Origin: an uncultured Prevotellaceae bacterium
GTDB lineage: Bacteria > Bacteroidota > Bacteroidia > Bacteroidales > Bacteroidaceae
Direction of reading: 5' to 3'
DNA: 64,000 nucleotides
Assembly: GCA_900318685.1 (NCBI GenBank)
Contig: ONLL01000002.1
Span: 1 to 64,000, forward strand
In this document: positions 18,942 through 26,667 of the stretch, piece by piece
Layout of the letters: every line of letters begins with the position of its first letter
Numbering within the stretch: position 1 is the first letter of the stretch
Position numbers and translations under genes: made by a program
The notes under the pieces: generated by a model
What the model was told of the DNA's origin: nothing
Database searches by the model: none
What the model saw: only the letters and a program-made list of their open reading frames with translations

Positions 18942-19895
18942 ATGAATTATCGATATGAAACGACGGATGCGTCAACATATCAGTTGCTGCTGAATAAAGC
19001 TCGCGAGATGAGAAGAAATCCGACTGAGGCCGAAAGTGCGCTATGGAAATATTTGTCGGGGAACAAAATGGGAGCTCATTTTCGGCGTCAGCACCCTGTC
19101 TTTGGCTATATTCCTGATTTTGTTTCGTTGGAGCATAGAATCATCATAGAAATTGATGGCGGATATCATTTTGAAGGAGAACAACCTGAAAAAGATGCTG
19201 AGCGAACAACGCATTTGAATGAGGCAGGTTTCGTCGTACTCCGCTACACCAACGAAGAGGTTCTTGGTGATATAGACAACGTCCTGGAAGATATCTCTGA
19301 TGCACTGGAAACCGGTGACATAACTAATCAGGCCTCCCCTCCCCTTGGGAGGGGTTGGAGGTGGGTCGTCGGTTTTGGTTATGACGTTCATCGCATTGTA
19401 GAAGGTCGCGCTTTATGGCTTGGGGGCATCAAAATACCCTTCAACAAGCTTGCTTCTGATAATAATGTAATTAAATCTCCCCTCCCCTCGGGAGGGGATG
19501 GGGGTGGGTTCGGTTTGCTCGGCCACAGCGACGCCGATGTACTTATTCATGCCATCTGCGATGCGATGCTGGGAGCGGCTAATATGAGGGACATAGGCTA
19601 TCACTTCCCCGACACCTCCGACGAGACCCTCGACATGGACAGCAAGATCATACTGAAGAAAACCGTCGATCTCATTGCGTCCAAGGGTTTTGCCCTTGGA
19701 AACATCGACGCCACCGTCTGTGCCGAGCAGCCCAAGCTCAATCCCCATATCCCCGAGATGCAGCGTGTGATGGCTGAGGTCATTGGCTGCGATCCCGACC
19801 AGATCAGCATCAAGGCCACCACCACCGAACGCCTCGGCTTCGTAGGCCGTCAGGAGGGCATGGCCGCCTATGCCGTAGCACTATTAGAGAAATAA
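18942..19895 (+). CDS. ispF: fusion of DUF559 (Vsr-like endonuclease fold) and IspF
   Basis: 317 residues in one frame. Residues 1-128 are a DUF559 domain: RNPTEAESALWKYL, FRRQH, YIPDF and EIDGGYHF give a PD-(D/E)xK-like pattern (D59, E70, D72). Residues 143-317 are IspF, 2-C-methyl-D-erythritol 2,4-cyclodiphosphate synthase, which makes MEcPP in the MEP isoprenoid pathway: GFGYDVH (metal ligands D148, H150), LGHSDADVLIHA (H203), DIGYHFPDT, QPKLNPHIPEM, KATTTERLGF. The join (131-142) is encoded by palindromic repeat copy 2. A third copy encodes residues 179-189, an extra loop of about 20 residues between IPF and GLLGHSD. No ATG, GTG or TTG lies in frame between the DUF559 domain and GFGYDVH, so as read IspF can only be made as a fusion, by a non-canonical start or after processing. 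All visible IspF catalytic residues remain. Confidence 0.88.
   Translation: MNYRYETTDASTYQLLLNKAREMRRNPTEAESALWKYLSGNKMGAHFRRQHPVFGYIPDFVSLEHRIIIEIDGGYHFEGEQPEKDAERTTHLNEAGFVVLRYTNEEVLGDIDNVLEDISDALETGDITNQASPPLGRGWRWVVGFGYDVHRIVEGRALWLGGIKIPFNKLASDNNVIKSPLPSGGDGGGFGLLGHSDADVLIHAICDAMLGAANMRDIGYHFPDTSDETLDMDSKIILKKTVDLIASKGFALGNIDATVCAEQPKLNPHIPEMQRVMAEVIGCDPDQISIKATTTERLGFVGRQEGMAAYAVALLEK
19334..19366 (-). repeat. 33-nt G/C-rich palindromic repeat, copy 2 (in frame)
   Basis: Reverse orientation of copy 1 with a CCCCTTGGG-type centre. It is read through as SPPLGRGWRW, linking the DUF559 domain to IspF. Confidence 0.85.
19477..19509 (-). repeat. 33-nt G/C-rich palindromic repeat, copy 3 (in frame, inside IspF)
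   Basis: Almost exact reverse complement of copy 1. It is read through as SPLPSGGDGGG within an extra loop of IspF, in front of the GLLGHSDADV active-site segment. Confidence 0.85.
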
Positions 19896-19971
19896 AACAA
19901 ACAATCAGAAATTACTTCAGGAACGTATTTTTTGCTCCTTTCGTACGGGCGTCTCAAAAGAAGTGCGCCCC

Positions 19972-20028
19972 TTTAACATTGTTTAAGGGGAAGAATAACG
20001 ATTGTTAACGCAATTATTCGTATCTTTG
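19972..20028 (+). promoter_or_regulatory. promoter module A: inverted repeat plus TATCTTTG
   Basis: TTTAACATTGTTTAA (19972-19986) is an imperfect inverted repeat; ATTGTTAA (20001-20008) supplies a -33-like TTG, and TATCTTTG (20021-20028) is the -7 box. The same order and spacing recur at 27023-27078 and 46674-46730. It drives the LRR protein gene at 20104. Confidence 0.75.
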
Positions 20029-20043
20029 TAACCGAAAACCAGG

Positions 20044-20073
20044 CCAGCTGCCAATAATAGATGATTGAGCTGG
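20044..20073 (+). promoter_or_regulatory. conserved 5'UTR hairpin CCAGCT...AGCTGG
   Basis: CCAGCT (20044-20049) and AGCTGG (20068-20073) form a perfect 6-bp stem with an 18-nt loop. A GAAAATGA-type sequence follows. The same hairpin occurs upstream of the genes at 27153, 37808 and 46822. Confidence 0.65.
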
Positions 20074-20103
20074 AAAATGATTAATAACTTAACTCCTATT
20101 GAT

Positions 20104-23100
20104 ATGAAACATTTCAAATTTCTTTTCGCGCTTGTCATCGCATGGATGGCGGGAATCACTGATATTTCGGCAGCCGTGGACGACACCTTCACAGTTGCCA
20201 ACTCAGACGGAGTCAACATCACTTACAAGGTGCTTACCGAGGAAGGGACGACGGGCACTGTGCAGGTAGGCATTGGTGACTATTACGGCCCAGCTATTAC
20301 TGCCACAAAAGAGCTGGAAATAGATGGTTACAATTATGAAGTCTTTGACATCCCTGAAGGAGAACTTGTTATTCCTCAGACCGTCAGCAATGGTGACGTC
20401 ACCTATACTGTGACCGCGATTGGTGATTATGCGTTTTATGAAAAAGGAAAAACGCTGACAGCCATCAGCATTCCATCCACAGTAACGGAAATTGGCGAAC
20501 ATGCTTTTGGCTACTCCAACTTGCAGCATGTCACCTTGCCCAATGCTCTTGTTTCAATAGACGATAATGCTTTTAACGATTGTACTGCCCTCGAAGCCAT
20601 CGACATTCCCCAAAGCGTCAGCACCTTAGGATCATCTTGCTTTTCTGGCTGTAGCCAGCTGGCGAGCGTCACCCTTCACGCCGGCAACCTGACACAAATT
20701 GCCTATGGCGTGTTCTATAGGTGTGGCATAACCAGCATTGACATTCCTGCTGGAGTGACAAACATCGGTAGTAGTGCTTTCTATGGTTGCAGTAGTTTGC
20801 AGTCGGTGACCCTGCCCGATGGTCTCAACTCGATAGGCTCCAGTGCTTTCTCTGGTTGTGAAGCGCTTCAGGCATTAGACATTCCAAGTAGTGTGAGCGA
20901 ATTGGGACAGTCTTTTATTGAAGACTGTGCACAACTGGCTACCGTCACTCTGCACGAAGGCAATCTGACAGAGATTAGCGGCTACGCTTTCTGGAATTCA
21001 GGTATTACCAGCATCACCATTCCCGAAAGGGTGAAATATATAAGAGAAGGTGCTTTCATGAACTGCACATCGCTCAAAACGGCGTTTATCCCATCCACCG
21101 TATCATCGATAGGGCTTTATGCTTTCTATCAGTGCAATGTGTTGGAAGAGGTGACCATTACCTGTGATAACACTCCGACTCTTCCGTACAGGTCAGACTG
21201 GGTATTCTCGAACTCAAATGGGAAAGTAAACAAGCTCAAGATTCCGTTGGGCAGTAACATTAATAGTGGTTTTAAATCTTTATTCGCATCTTGGGAAGAG
21301 ATACTGATGGTTGGCTGCAAAATAACCGTGGATGAACACAACTACCGGATTCTCACCCTGCCTGACGGCGACACCGACGGCACCGTGGAGTTTGGGGCCG
21401 GCCACAGCTATCCGGGCTACAACAGTGTCTACGGCGAGGTGACCATTGCCGACAGAATCACCTTCACTAAGGACGACGTGGCATACGCCTTCAACGTGAC
21501 CACCCTCGGCGAAGGAGCTTTCACAAATGCTTACGAACTGGGCGGCATCACCATCCCTGCCGCTATCACCCTGATTAAGAAAGAGGCCATCTATGAGTGT
21601 AAGAACCTGGAGCGCGTCTATGTAAAGGCGGAGTCGCCTTGCGCACTTGAGGAGGATGCCTTCAGCGGCATTAGAGCAAACTGCATGCTCGTAGTGCCGG
21701 TAGGATGTACGGCGGCCTATCAGAACTCCCCCTGGGGCGGCGTGTTTACGAAAATCAGGGAGCTGGGCAACGAGATAGAGTGGCCACAGCTGGCCGAGAA
21801 TCAGACCAACCAAAATGAATACAACAAGTGTGAGGCACTGACAAAGGTGACTCGATGGATACCAAACTCATATCTCTACGACGAAGCACACATGTGGGAG
21901 ATGCCGCACATGATGGATGGCCTGTTCTACGTGTCGGCCTTCTGGCAGTCGAACAACTCCGCCTACCAGAGTGAGAGCTTCCACTATGATAACTATACCG
22001 GCAACGAAGGTGAATACCTGCAGCTGACTTACAGCCCAGCCTACCTGTCGCCCAACTATGGTTCGTTATACGACAATGGCGGGACTGCCTCCGGCTTTCA
22101 CGACGGCCAGCCCGGGTCTACGGTCGGCGGCTTCATCTGCTTCAAGGTAAAGGGTCCCGGCACCATCATCGTCCGTGGCTACACCGAGTCGAAGAATGCC
22201 TACATAGGCATCTGCGTGCAGGGCAACGAGCCCACCTATTTCTCGGGCGCCAACGACCGCGAGGTGTCGTACAGCTATTCGCTCGAAAGTGAGGATGCCG
22301 AGGCATACGCCTTCGTCTATGGTGCCAACCTGTCGCCTGTAGGCCGTCACGGCTACATCCGCTACGTGAAGTTCCTGCCAGGCGGCGTCGTCAATGCCGA
22401 CGTCAGCGTCGGTGGCATCGCCATTGCCGAGGAAAGCTACGACGTGCTGGGCGATGGCGGCTCTATCGGCTTCGAATGGCGTGAATACGAAGAAGGCGGC
22501 GAAGGTGATGAAGGTGGCGAGAGTCCGGCGGGAAGCAGGCGACTATCGCCAAGATTCGCTGATGGCGACACCCCGGCAACCTCCAGGCGTTACCCCGTAC
22601 TGATCCTGAACAACGCTAACCTCACCAGCACAAACGGCCCCGCCATCGAAGTGAACTGCCACGACCGCTTCGTCATCGAGCTGCGCGGGCAGAACACTAT
22701 TCAGACCAGTAGCGGCTGTGCCGCTATCTCTATGGGCACGTTGCAGTCGGAAGCCTGGGGCGGCGGCATCATCAGCATCGTCAGCCTTGGAGAAGGGGCT
22801 TCGCTCACCATCCCTGCCGTTGAAGGCGTAGAGAATGGTATCTATCTTGCCGAGTCGTCTATCCACATGGAGAACATTTCAGCCGATATCTCCGGCACCG
22901 ACGGTGGTATCCGCTTCCAGGGCTATGACCCTTATGATTATGAAAGTAAAATCAATTGCAACTTGACCCTTGGCAGTGGAATGTCATTAAAGATGCAAGG
23001 TGGCAATGAGGCTCTCAGCGGGTTTAACCCCAGGTCTATGTATGACCTTAGTTATTATGATGAGGAAAAAGACGAATGGTGTTACTATGTACTGCTGGAA

Positions 23101-23457
23101 TCTGACTTGGAGGGAGCACAGCCCCTATGGAGTGGTGTCTATGGCATACAAGAAGAGGAATGGGTGGCAGATCCCGATGACCCCGATAATGGCCAGTGGG
23201 AGTACACCGACATACCAGCCAAGTATCTGAAATTCGGGCTTGAAATAACGCCTGGCGACGGCAATGTCAACGGTGATAAGGTAGTGGACGCCGACGATGT
23301 GTTGGCCACCGTCGAGCATATCCTCGGCCTGACACCTGACGACTTCGATGCTTCTGCAGCCGATACGAACGGCGACGGAGAGGTGACCATCGCCGATGTA
23401 GTGATCATCCTAAATATCATCTTGACAGACAACGTCTCTGTTGGCGGTGGCGAGTAA
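20104..23457 (+). CDS. secreted BspA-like leucine-rich repeat protein with C-terminal dockerin
   Basis: 1117 residues from the ATG at 20104, which starts a signal peptide (MKHFKFLFALVIAWMAGITD, cleavage after ISAA). Residues about 115-355 are LRR_5/BspA repeats of roughly 23 residues (IPSTVTEIGEHAF, IPAGVTNIGSSAFYGCSSLQSVTLP), with more near 450-560. The middle (600-760) is beta-rich and unassigned. Residues about 770-980 include a Gly/Glu low-complexity insert (EEGGEGDEGGESPAG) and a carbohydrate-binding-like beta stretch (YPVLILNNANLTSTNGPAIEV). The C-terminus is a type I dockerin with two calcium loops (GDGNVNGDKVVDADDV and ADTNGDGEVTIADV). No T9SS tail is visible. BspA-like proteins bind host proteins or plant fibre; the partner here is unknown. 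It is driven by module A and ended by a strong terminator. Confidence 0.85.
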   Translation: MKHFKFLFALVIAWMAGITDISAAVDDTFTVANSDGVNITYKVLTEEGTTGTVQVGIGDYYGPAITATKELEIDGYNYEVFDIPEGELVIPQTVSNGDVTYTVTAIGDYAFYEKGKTLTAISIPSTVTEIGEHAFGYSNLQHVTLPNALVSIDDNAFNDCTALEAIDIPQSVSTLGSSCFSGCSQLASVTLHAGNLTQIAYGVFYRCGITSIDIPAGVTNIGSSAFYGCSSLQSVTLPDGLNSIGSSAFSGCEALQALDIPSSVSELGQSFIEDCAQLATVTLHEGNLTEISGYAFWNSGITSITIPERVKYIREGAFMNCTSLKTAFIPSTVSSIGLYAFYQCNVLEEVTITCDNTPTLPYRSDWVFSNSNGKVNKLKIPLGSNINSGFKSLFASWEEILMVGCKITVDEHNYRILTLPDGDTDGTVEFGAGHSYPGYNSVYGEVTIADRITFTKDDVAYAFNVTTLGEGAFTNAYELGGITIPAAITLIKKEAIYECKNLERVYVKAESPCALEEDAFSGIRANCMLVVPVGCTAAYQNSPWGGVFTKIRELGNEIEWPQLAENQTNQNEYNKCEALTKVTRWIPNSYLYDEAHMWEMPHMMDGLFYVSAFWQSNNSAYQSESFHYDNYTGNEGEYLQLTYSPAYLSPNYGSLYDNGGTASGFHDGQPGSTVGGFICFKVKGPGTIIVRGYTESKNAYIGICVQGNEPTYFSGANDREVSYSYSLESEDAEAYAFVYGANLSPVGRHGYIRYVKFLPGGVVNADVSVGGIAIAEESYDVLGDGGSIGFEWREYEEGGEGDEGGESPAGSRRLSPRFADGDTPATSRRYPVLILNNANLTSTNGPAIEVNCHDRFVIELRGQNTIQTSSGCAAISMGTLQSEAWGGGIISIVSLGEGASLTIPAVEGVENGIYLAESSIHMENISADISGTDGGIRFQGYDPYDYESKINCNLTLGSGMSLKMQGGNEALSGFNPRSMYDLSYYDEEKDEWCYYVLLESDLEGAQPLWSGVYGIQEEEWVADPDDPDNGQWEYTDIPAKYLKFGLEITPGDGNVNGDKVVDADDVLATVEHILGLTPDDFDASAADTNGDGEVTIADVVIILNIILTDNVSVGGGE

Positions 23458-23474
23458 AGAGTCATAACGTGCAG

Positions 23475-23513
23475 AAACTCCCCCTTCCTCTAGCTGGAAC
23501 GGGGAGTTTTTGC
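23475..23513 (+). terminator. rho-independent terminator
   Basis: AAACTCCCC (23475-23483) pairs perfectly with GGGGAGTTT (23501-23509), followed by further T. It lies 18 nt after the stop of the LRR/dockerin gene. Confidence 0.88.
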
Positions 23514-23610
23514 TTGTATGAGGGATAGCAGACTATTGTTTTTGGCGCCTTTTTGTTATATGAATGGCATCATAGCTCCTTTTTATTAAGGACATAAATG
23601 TCGCGTGCGG

Positions 23611-23663
23611 GCAACATTTTTTTTTAAAAGTGTTGCTTAAGTGCAACATTTTTGCTATCTTTG
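23611..23663 (+). promoter_or_regulatory. promoter with overlapping GCAAC/GTTGC half-sites
   Basis: TATCTTTG (23656-23663) is the -7 box, with TTG at 23633-23635 as -33. GTTGC (23632-23636) and GCAAC (23643-23647) form an inverted repeat over the promoter, and another GCAAC lies at 23611-23615. This looks like an operator for the downstream ATPase gene. Confidence 0.6.
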
Positions 23664-23676
23664 CAGCAGAAATTCA

Positions 23677-24894
23677 ATGCTTATGGACTCATTATTCAGA
23701 AAACACGACAGATTGTTGGCTAATACGTCAATGGAAATCATACGAGACAAGATGGATGAAATCCATTGGAATACCCAGCTTGTCAGCATTATGGGCGCAA
23801 AAGGCGTAGGGAAATCAACGCTTATCAAACAGCATCTGAAACAAAACTTCAAGCCAGGTGACCGTCGTGCACTATATTGTTCGGCAGATACCGTGGACTT
23901 CTCTACGCGTACCCTTGTGGGTTTGGCTGAGGAGTTTGTCGTCAGAGGTGGTGAGGTGCTGGTGATTGATGAAATTCACAAGTACAGGCCTGGCGATGCT
24001 GACTGGAGCCGTGAAGTAAAGGAAATCTATGAGTTGTTCCCTGAGTTGAAGATGATAGTTAGCGGTTCTTCTCTTCTTCGTTTGAAAGAGGGGGATGCCG
24101 ATCTGTCCCGTCGTGCTGTTAAGTACACGATGCCTGGTTTGTCCTTCCGTGAGGCTCTCCGTTTCTATCATGGTTTGTCTTTCCCCAAATGGTCGTTGGA
24201 GGATATTTTGGCTCATTCCTACGATCTTTGGCAGATGGTTTCATCCAAGTGTAAGCCTGTTGCCCTTTTTAAAGAATATTTAGAGAAGGGCTACTATCCT
24301 TTCCTCTTGGAAGGCGAAGGTGAGTATTACACAAAAATCGAGCAGATAGTCAACTATATCATAGAGACAGAACTGCCCCTAATATGTAGGGTGGATGTTG
24401 CCAATGTCAGAAAACTGCAGGCACTCGTCTCTTTGATTTGTAATGAGGTGCCATTCGAATTGAATGCTAATAAGATAGCTGCCGCCCTCGAAATAGGAAG
24501 AGACACCGTGGTTGAGTATCTCAAATACTTAGGTGATGCCAAAGTGCTCAATCTGTTATATTCTGATAGGAAAAAGATTGGCAAGCTCACGAAGCCTGAC
24601 AAAGTGTATCTGGAGAATCCCAACGTCATACATGCCTTGGCACCCTCGCACGTAGAAATTGGTACACTGCGCGAGACCTTTGCCGTAGGTTGTCTGTCAG
24701 AGTCGCACAACGTGGAATATGGCAAGGCTCAGGGCGATTTTAAGGTGGACTCAAAATACACATTTGAGATTGGAGGACGCAGCAAGGATTTTTCGCAGAT
24801 AGCTGGTGTAAAGGACTCCTATGTCTTTGCCGATGACTGGGACATTCCCGATGGTGCTAAGTTGCCGCTTTGGATGCTAGGATTCCTATATTGA
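23677..24894 (+). CDS. AAA+ ATPase (AAA_14/DUF4143 family)
   Basis: 405 residues; ATGs at 23677 and 23683 are both possible, 14-20 nt after the -7 box. The ATPase core shows Walker A MGAKGVGKST and Walker B EVLVIDEIHK, followed by LKMIVSGSSLLRL (sensor-1-like). The C-terminal half (about 200-405) fits DUF4143: YLEKGYYPFLL, a helical region with LEIGRDTVVEYLKYLGDAKVLNLL (winged-helix-like), and a late KYTFEIGGRSKDFSQI, a restriction-endonuclease-like remnant. These proteins are numerous in Bacteroidetes and of uncertain function; links to mobile DNA or stress have been suggested. It stands alone under its own operator-like promoter. Its stop touches the left inverted repeat of the VirE element. 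Confidence 0.85.
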   Translation: MLMDSLFRKHDRLLANTSMEIIRDKMDEIHWNTQLVSIMGAKGVGKSTLIKQHLKQNFKPGDRRALYCSADTVDFSTRTLVGLAEEFVVRGGEVLVIDEIHKYRPGDADWSREVKEIYELFPELKMIVSGSSLLRLKEGDADLSRRAVKYTMPGLSFREALRFYHGLSFPKWSLEDILAHSYDLWQMVSSKCKPVALFKEYLEKGYYPFLLEGEGEYYTKIEQIVNYIIETELPLICRVDVANVRKLQALVSLICNEVPFELNANKIAAALEIGRDTVVEYLKYLGDAKVLNLLYSDRKKIGKLTKPDKVYLENPNVIHALAPSHVEIGTLRETFAVGCLSESHNVEYGKAQGDFKVDSKYTFEIGGRSKDFSQIAGVKDSYVFADDWDIPDGAKLPLWMLGFLY

Positions 24895-24895
24895 C

Positions 24896-25014
24896 ATTTT
24901 TAGCCGATACCTCACTAAATCGCTCGAAACGCCTTTGTATAAAGGGGAAGTGAGAAGTGAGGTATGGGCGAGATACCTCACTTATACCTCACTCATACCT
25001 CACTCGTAACCTCA
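24896..25014 (+). repeat. left inverted repeat of the VirE element
   Basis: It reads as an imperfect reverse complement of 26460-26582: an outer ATTTTTAGCCGATACCTCAC, then CTAAATCGCT, then a hairpin around CGCCTTTGTATAAAGG, then tandem 11-nt iterons ending TACCTCAC (24971-24981, 24982-24992, 24993-25003, with degenerate ones to about 25027). Confidence 0.88.
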
Positions 25015-25034
25015 CTTCCAGCCTCACTCATCGT

Positions 25035-26246
25035 TTAGGCGGCACGGAGAGGGATGACCTTGTAGTGGGCTACGTGACCGCAGTCCGTGCTCTCGAATCC
25101 TAGGGTCTTCATCGCCCTGCCCAGATAGACCTTGGTGCTGTGAGTGGCCTTCACCGTGGGAAACTCGTTGGCGATGACTTCCAGCAGACGGTTGCAGTTC
25201 ATCGACTTCGGCTGTTCGCCGGGATTGGGCTTGCGGAAGCAGATGCTCACCATCTCTACGATGTCCTTCGTCTCCAGGTAGTTCTGGTTGAGCTCCTGGA
25301 TGCGTGCCACCTCGTCGTTGTTGAACCAGTAGGGAGCATGCTGCTCACGCAGCTCGTAGAGCACCTGTGCATAGAGCTGCTCATAGTCTATCTCGCCCGT
25401 GTTGTCGATGAACATCCCCTTGGGAATCGTCAGACAGATATATCGGCGCGAACCCGTAGCATCAGTCAGCGGATGAGGGTTGTTCGTAGTGGCCACGAAC
25501 GATGCATAGCGAGGGCGGTCCTCCTGCGAAGCACCATAGATGGGACGTCCGTTGACCTTGCTCTTCGATAGCGTCTGCTTCAGCGAGGCATGCTGGCTGG
25601 GACGGATGGCATCGAGCTCGTCGAGGTTCACCAGGAGGTTGTTTGTCAGCGCCATCTCCTTGTCGAACTTGTTCGAGAGGTTCAGGTGGTCGAGGTAGTA
25701 CTGGCGCAGATGCGGGGGCAGCAGTCGCACGAAGAAGGTGGTCTTGCCACATCCTTGAGCGCCGATGAGCGTAGGCACACATTCATTGCCGTGCAGCTTG
25801 TCCATCTGCAGCCAGTGGGCGACGAGCGATCGCATCCATATCGACAGGAAGGCTGTCTTCTCGCTGTCGATGCCGGGCAGCCGCTCGAAGAGACGTCCCA
25901 CGTGGTTCTGTCCGTCCCATTTCGGCAGGTTGTTAAGATAGTCGGCGATGGGGTCGTAGACAGGCACCTCGTCGGAGTTGATAAATTCCATGATATCCGT
26001 CTTGGGCGAGCCCTTCTCTATGATCTGCTCACGCTTGGCGCGCAGCACGATACTGTTCAGGGCAGTCGTCGTCAGCAGTTTCCACGCAGGTGATGCATTC
26101 TCTGCGGGCTTGTCTGCGTATTCCACCTTTCCGCTGAGCACATTGCGTCGGAAGAGGTAGTTCTCGTGAAGGAAGAGCTCTGTCTCGAGCGCTCCCTGTT
26201 GTGAGGCTCCGAGAGCCTCGCCGTTGATTGTAAGTTTTTGTTCCAT
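25035..26246 (-). CDS. VirE/VapE family P-loop ATPase with DUF3874-like end
   Basis: 403 residues. The N-terminal 90 residues (LFLHENYLFRRNVLSGKVEY) match the start of Bacteroidales virulence-associated E proteins; then DPIADYLNNLPKWDGQNHVGRLF leads into the ATPase. Walker A is IGAQGCGKTT (161-170), Walker B LLVNLDEL (about 204-211), and the sensor region is YASFVATTNNPHPLTDATGSRRY. The C-terminal 75 residues (CNRLLEVIANEFP, YLGRAMKTLGFE) look like DUF3874. In phage satellites and islands, relatives act as replicative helicases. It is shorter than VirE proteins that carry an N-terminal primase-like part. It is flanked by long inverted repeats; the start is set by the ATG at 26246 and an upstream -7 box. 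Function here is inferred. Confidence 0.88.
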   Translation of the reverse strand: MEQKLTINGEALGASQQGALETELFLHENYLFRRNVLSGKVEYADKPAENASPAWKLLTTTALNSIVLRAKREQIIEKGSPKTDIMEFINSDEVPVYDPIADYLNNLPKWDGQNHVGRLFERLPGIDSEKTAFLSIWMRSLVAHWLQMDKLHGNECVPTLIGAQGCGKTTFFVRLLPPHLRQYYLDHLNLSNKFDKEMALTNNLLVNLDELDAIRPSQHASLKQTLSKSKVNGRPIYGASQEDRPRYASFVATTNNPHPLTDATGSRRYICLTIPKGMFIDNTGEIDYEQLYAQVLYELREQHAPYWFNNDEVARIQELNQNYLETKDIVEMVSICFRKPNPGEQPKSMNCNRLLEVIANEFPTVKATHSTKVYLGRAMKTLGFESTDCGHVAHYKVIPLRAA

Positions 26247-26328
26247 AGTACGTTCTCCGAATCTTTAGTTAGTTTTTGTTATACAGTAAGGTTATCCAGG
26301 TCTCGCGGCTTTCGCTTTTAAGACGGTG

Positions 26329-26336
26329 CAAAGGTA
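26329..26336 (-). promoter_or_regulatory. -7 box of the VirE gene
   Basis: TACCTTTG on the minus strand matches TAnnTTTG, giving a leader of about 75 nt to the ATG at 26246. The palindrome TTTTCGAAAA (26354-26363) covers the -33 region and could be an operator. Confidence 0.6.
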
Positions 26337-26459
26337 CAAAAAAAATATTTCGGTTTTCGAAAATAGCCTCTAAAAAAATGTTAATTATCATTTTTGTGTT
26401 TCTTGATTCTTTACATCGTGCTTTTCGTGACAGGAGAGGGTAGGGCAGATGAGGTGAGT

Positions 26460-26582
26460 TTCGAGTGAGGTATAAGTGAGGTATGAGTGAGGTATAAGTG
26501 AGGTATCTCGGACATACCTCACTTGCCTTTTCGCCTTTATATAAAGGCGTTTTAAGCGATTTAGTGAGGTGTCGGCAAAAAT
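26460..26582 (-). repeat. right inverted repeat of the VirE element
   Basis: It carries four direct 11-nt iterons (26465-26475, 26476-26486, 26487-26497, 26498-26508; GTGAGGTATAA/GA/CT), an inverted CATACCTCAC (26513-26522), a perfect 18-nt palindrome CGCCTTTATATAAAGGCG (26532-26549), and an outer segment ending in CGGCAAAAAT. It is the mirror of the left repeat. Confidence 0.88.
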
Positions 26583-26667
26583 CTGCAAAACATCTTCGTA
26601 ATCGTGATAAGGGTGATGGATAAATATTTACAATAATTCGGTATTTTTGCCAGCTAATGACTGTTAA

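Larger units (their letters stand above)
18890..19366 (+). mobile_element. candidate mobile unit: DUF559 nuclease domain between inverted 33-nt palindromes
   Basis: Copy 1 (18890-18922) and copy 2 (19334-19366) of the 33-nt element are inverted relative to each other and enclose only the DUF559 coding region (from 18942). The unit fits precisely between the porV stop codon and the first conserved IspF residues. A nuclease gene bracketed by inverted palindromes recalls REP/RAYT systems, but no Y1 transposase is present. Mobility is an inference. Confidence 0.5.
24896..26582. mobile_element. candidate VirE/VapE element bounded by iteron-bearing inverted repeats
   Basis: A single VirE-type ATPase gene (25035-26246, minus) lies between two inverted repeats of about 120 bp. 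Each repeat carries a palindrome (CGCCTTTATATAAAGGCG on the right) and arrays of an 11-nt iteron GTGAGGTATNA. VapE/VirE ATPases serve as replication helicases in phage satellites, so the repeats may be origin or end-recognition sites. No transposase or integrase is present within the boundaries, so transfer would need help in trans or the unit may be a remnant. Confidence 0.55.

Noticed and set aside
24896-26582. Classical insertion sequence
   Set aside because: Inverted repeats are present, but the only gene is a VirE-type ATPase; there is no transposase, and I could not see a target duplication.
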